DNA from: an uncultured Lachnospiraceae bacterium
GTDB taxonomy: Bacteria; Bacillota; Clostridia; Lachnospirales; Lachnospiraceae
NCBI GenBank assembly: GCA_910579425.1
Contig: CAJTVL010000026.1
Coordinates: 1 to 56,173 of the forward strand
Reading direction: 5' to 3'
DNA: 56,173 bases
Shown: positions 55,603 through 56,173 of the stretch, one piece after another
Numbering within the stretch: the stretch's first letter is position 1
Layout: every line of letters starts with the position of its first letter
The notes under the pieces: generated by a model
The model's input: the letters and a program-made list of their open reading frames with translations, nothing else
Databases searched by the model: none
What the model was told of the DNA's origin: nothing
Made by a program: the position numbers and the translations under genes

Positions 55603-56138
55603 TTTCTGATTCTCTCCGCCTTCTCATAAATCTCATCCGGCTGCCCTTTTGTATAAAAACGGCCCTTCTCGTAGAGTATTTTACCGTTTATCATGGTCAT
55701 GATTACATTCTGCTTGCTGCCGCTGTATACCAGGTTTTTGGCTATATTGTTAAGAGGACGCATATTGGGCTGATTTAAATCAATCATAATCAGATCCGCC
55801 GCTTTCCCGCTCGCCAGTATATCGGCATCCTTAAGCCCCATGGCATGGGAACCGTTTACGGTAGCCATTTTCAGCACCTCCATGGCGTCCACCGCAGAGG
55901 CGTCCCTTTCCCTAAGCTTGGCAAGTCCGGTCACAAGGAACATTTCACGGAACATATCAAGGGCATTGTTGCTGGCCGGCCCGTCCGTTCCGATTGCCAC
56001 CTTAACCCCCGCCTTTAGAAAGTCGGTGATCGGAGCAATTCCGCTGGCAAGCTTCGTATTGGAGCCGGGATTGGTCACCGCATAAAGCCCCTTTTCCTTC
56101 ATAATCCCTATGTCTTCCGCTGTCATAGTCCTGCTCAA
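55590..56138 (-). pseudogene. C-terminal fragment of an MtaD/SAH-deaminase-type amidohydrolase
   Basis: 182 codons matching the C-terminal part of the metal-dependent amidohydrolase family that includes 5'-methylthioadenosine/S-adenosylhomocysteine deaminase: MKEKGLYAVTNPGSNTKLAS, GIAPITDF, VAIGTDGPASNNALDMF (metal Asp), and GKAADLIMIDLN. The N-terminal zinc HxH and the central zinc His (in AHCVHL of homologues) are missing: 10 codons upstream of the first possible start (TTG at 56138) the frame meets a TGA (56166-56168). The gene is therefore broken or frameshifted at the window edge and not just cut by it. Confidence 0.7.
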
Positions 56139-56173
56139 TGATCTCCACCATGATACCGTCCTGATTCAGAAGC

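Overview
The window looks like a chromosome segment from an anaerobic, spore-forming Clostridia species, most likely Lachnospiraceae. Evidence: a complete rnfCDGEAB operon, an anaerobic class III ribonucleotide reductase, sporulation-type genes (a GerA/SpoVAF-like protein behind a textbook sigma-G promoter, a SpoIID-domain protein, a SleB-type hydrolase), strong AGGAGG ribosome binding sites and sigma-A promoters with 17-bp spacers. No tRNA, rRNA, insertion sequence or CRISPR array was seen.

Layout. 1-2.3 kb: a glycosyltransferase, a relic that resembles a conjugation membrane protein, and a RelE-type toxin/antitoxin pair. 2.3-8.2 kb: queA with an M18 aminopeptidase, then a SpoIID-domain protein with a YihY/BrkB membrane protein. 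8.3-8.5 kb: an unlabelled 6S RNA gene with its own promoter and terminator. 8.6-13.8 kb: pckA and gltA, divergent around a 428-bp control region, then thrC. 13.9-17 kb: SleB-type hydrolase, GH25 muramidase, and apbE preceded by tandem 17-bp repeats. 17-23.2 kb: an aldo/keto reductase and the Rnf operon. ApbE is the enzyme class that attaches FMN to RnfG and RnfD, so these belong together functionally. 23.4-29.4 kb: a degenerate M23/bactofilin pair, a YprB-like nuclease, a PAP2 phosphatase, a ferritin-like protein and a GlgX-type debranching enzyme. 29.5-34.2 kb: a hybrid sensor kinase and a GH4 alpha-galactosidase.

34.4-43 kb is the accessory core: a minus-strand type I restriction-modification operon in the order xre, hsdM, hsdS, extra hsdS module, HEPN protein, hsdR, DUF3800 protein, possible nuclease/toxin. 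By eye it is more AT-rich than its flanks. It carries two kinds of specificity-altering repeat. One is a GACA tetranucleotide tract at the end of hsdS; losing one unit would fuse a third target-recognition domain onto HsdS. The other is a four-copy 12-bp repeat encoding TAEL in the central spacer, the motif whose copy number sets the recognition-site spacer in EcoR124-type enzymes. The HEPN gene between hsdS and hsdR has its natural start one base out of frame. This operon is the best candidate for an unusual system here.

43.3-56.2 kb: an AAC(6')-like acetyltransferase, a DegV protein, the GerA-like protein, a DUF4258/YgiT-type toxin/antitoxin pair, an nrdD-nrdG-dut operon with a near-consensus promoter and an NrdR-like box, an aminotransferase, a WYL regulator, a HAD hydrolase, an unannotated 43-residue membrane protein, a membrane-anchored MutS-like ATPase, and an amidohydrolase that is broken near the window edge.
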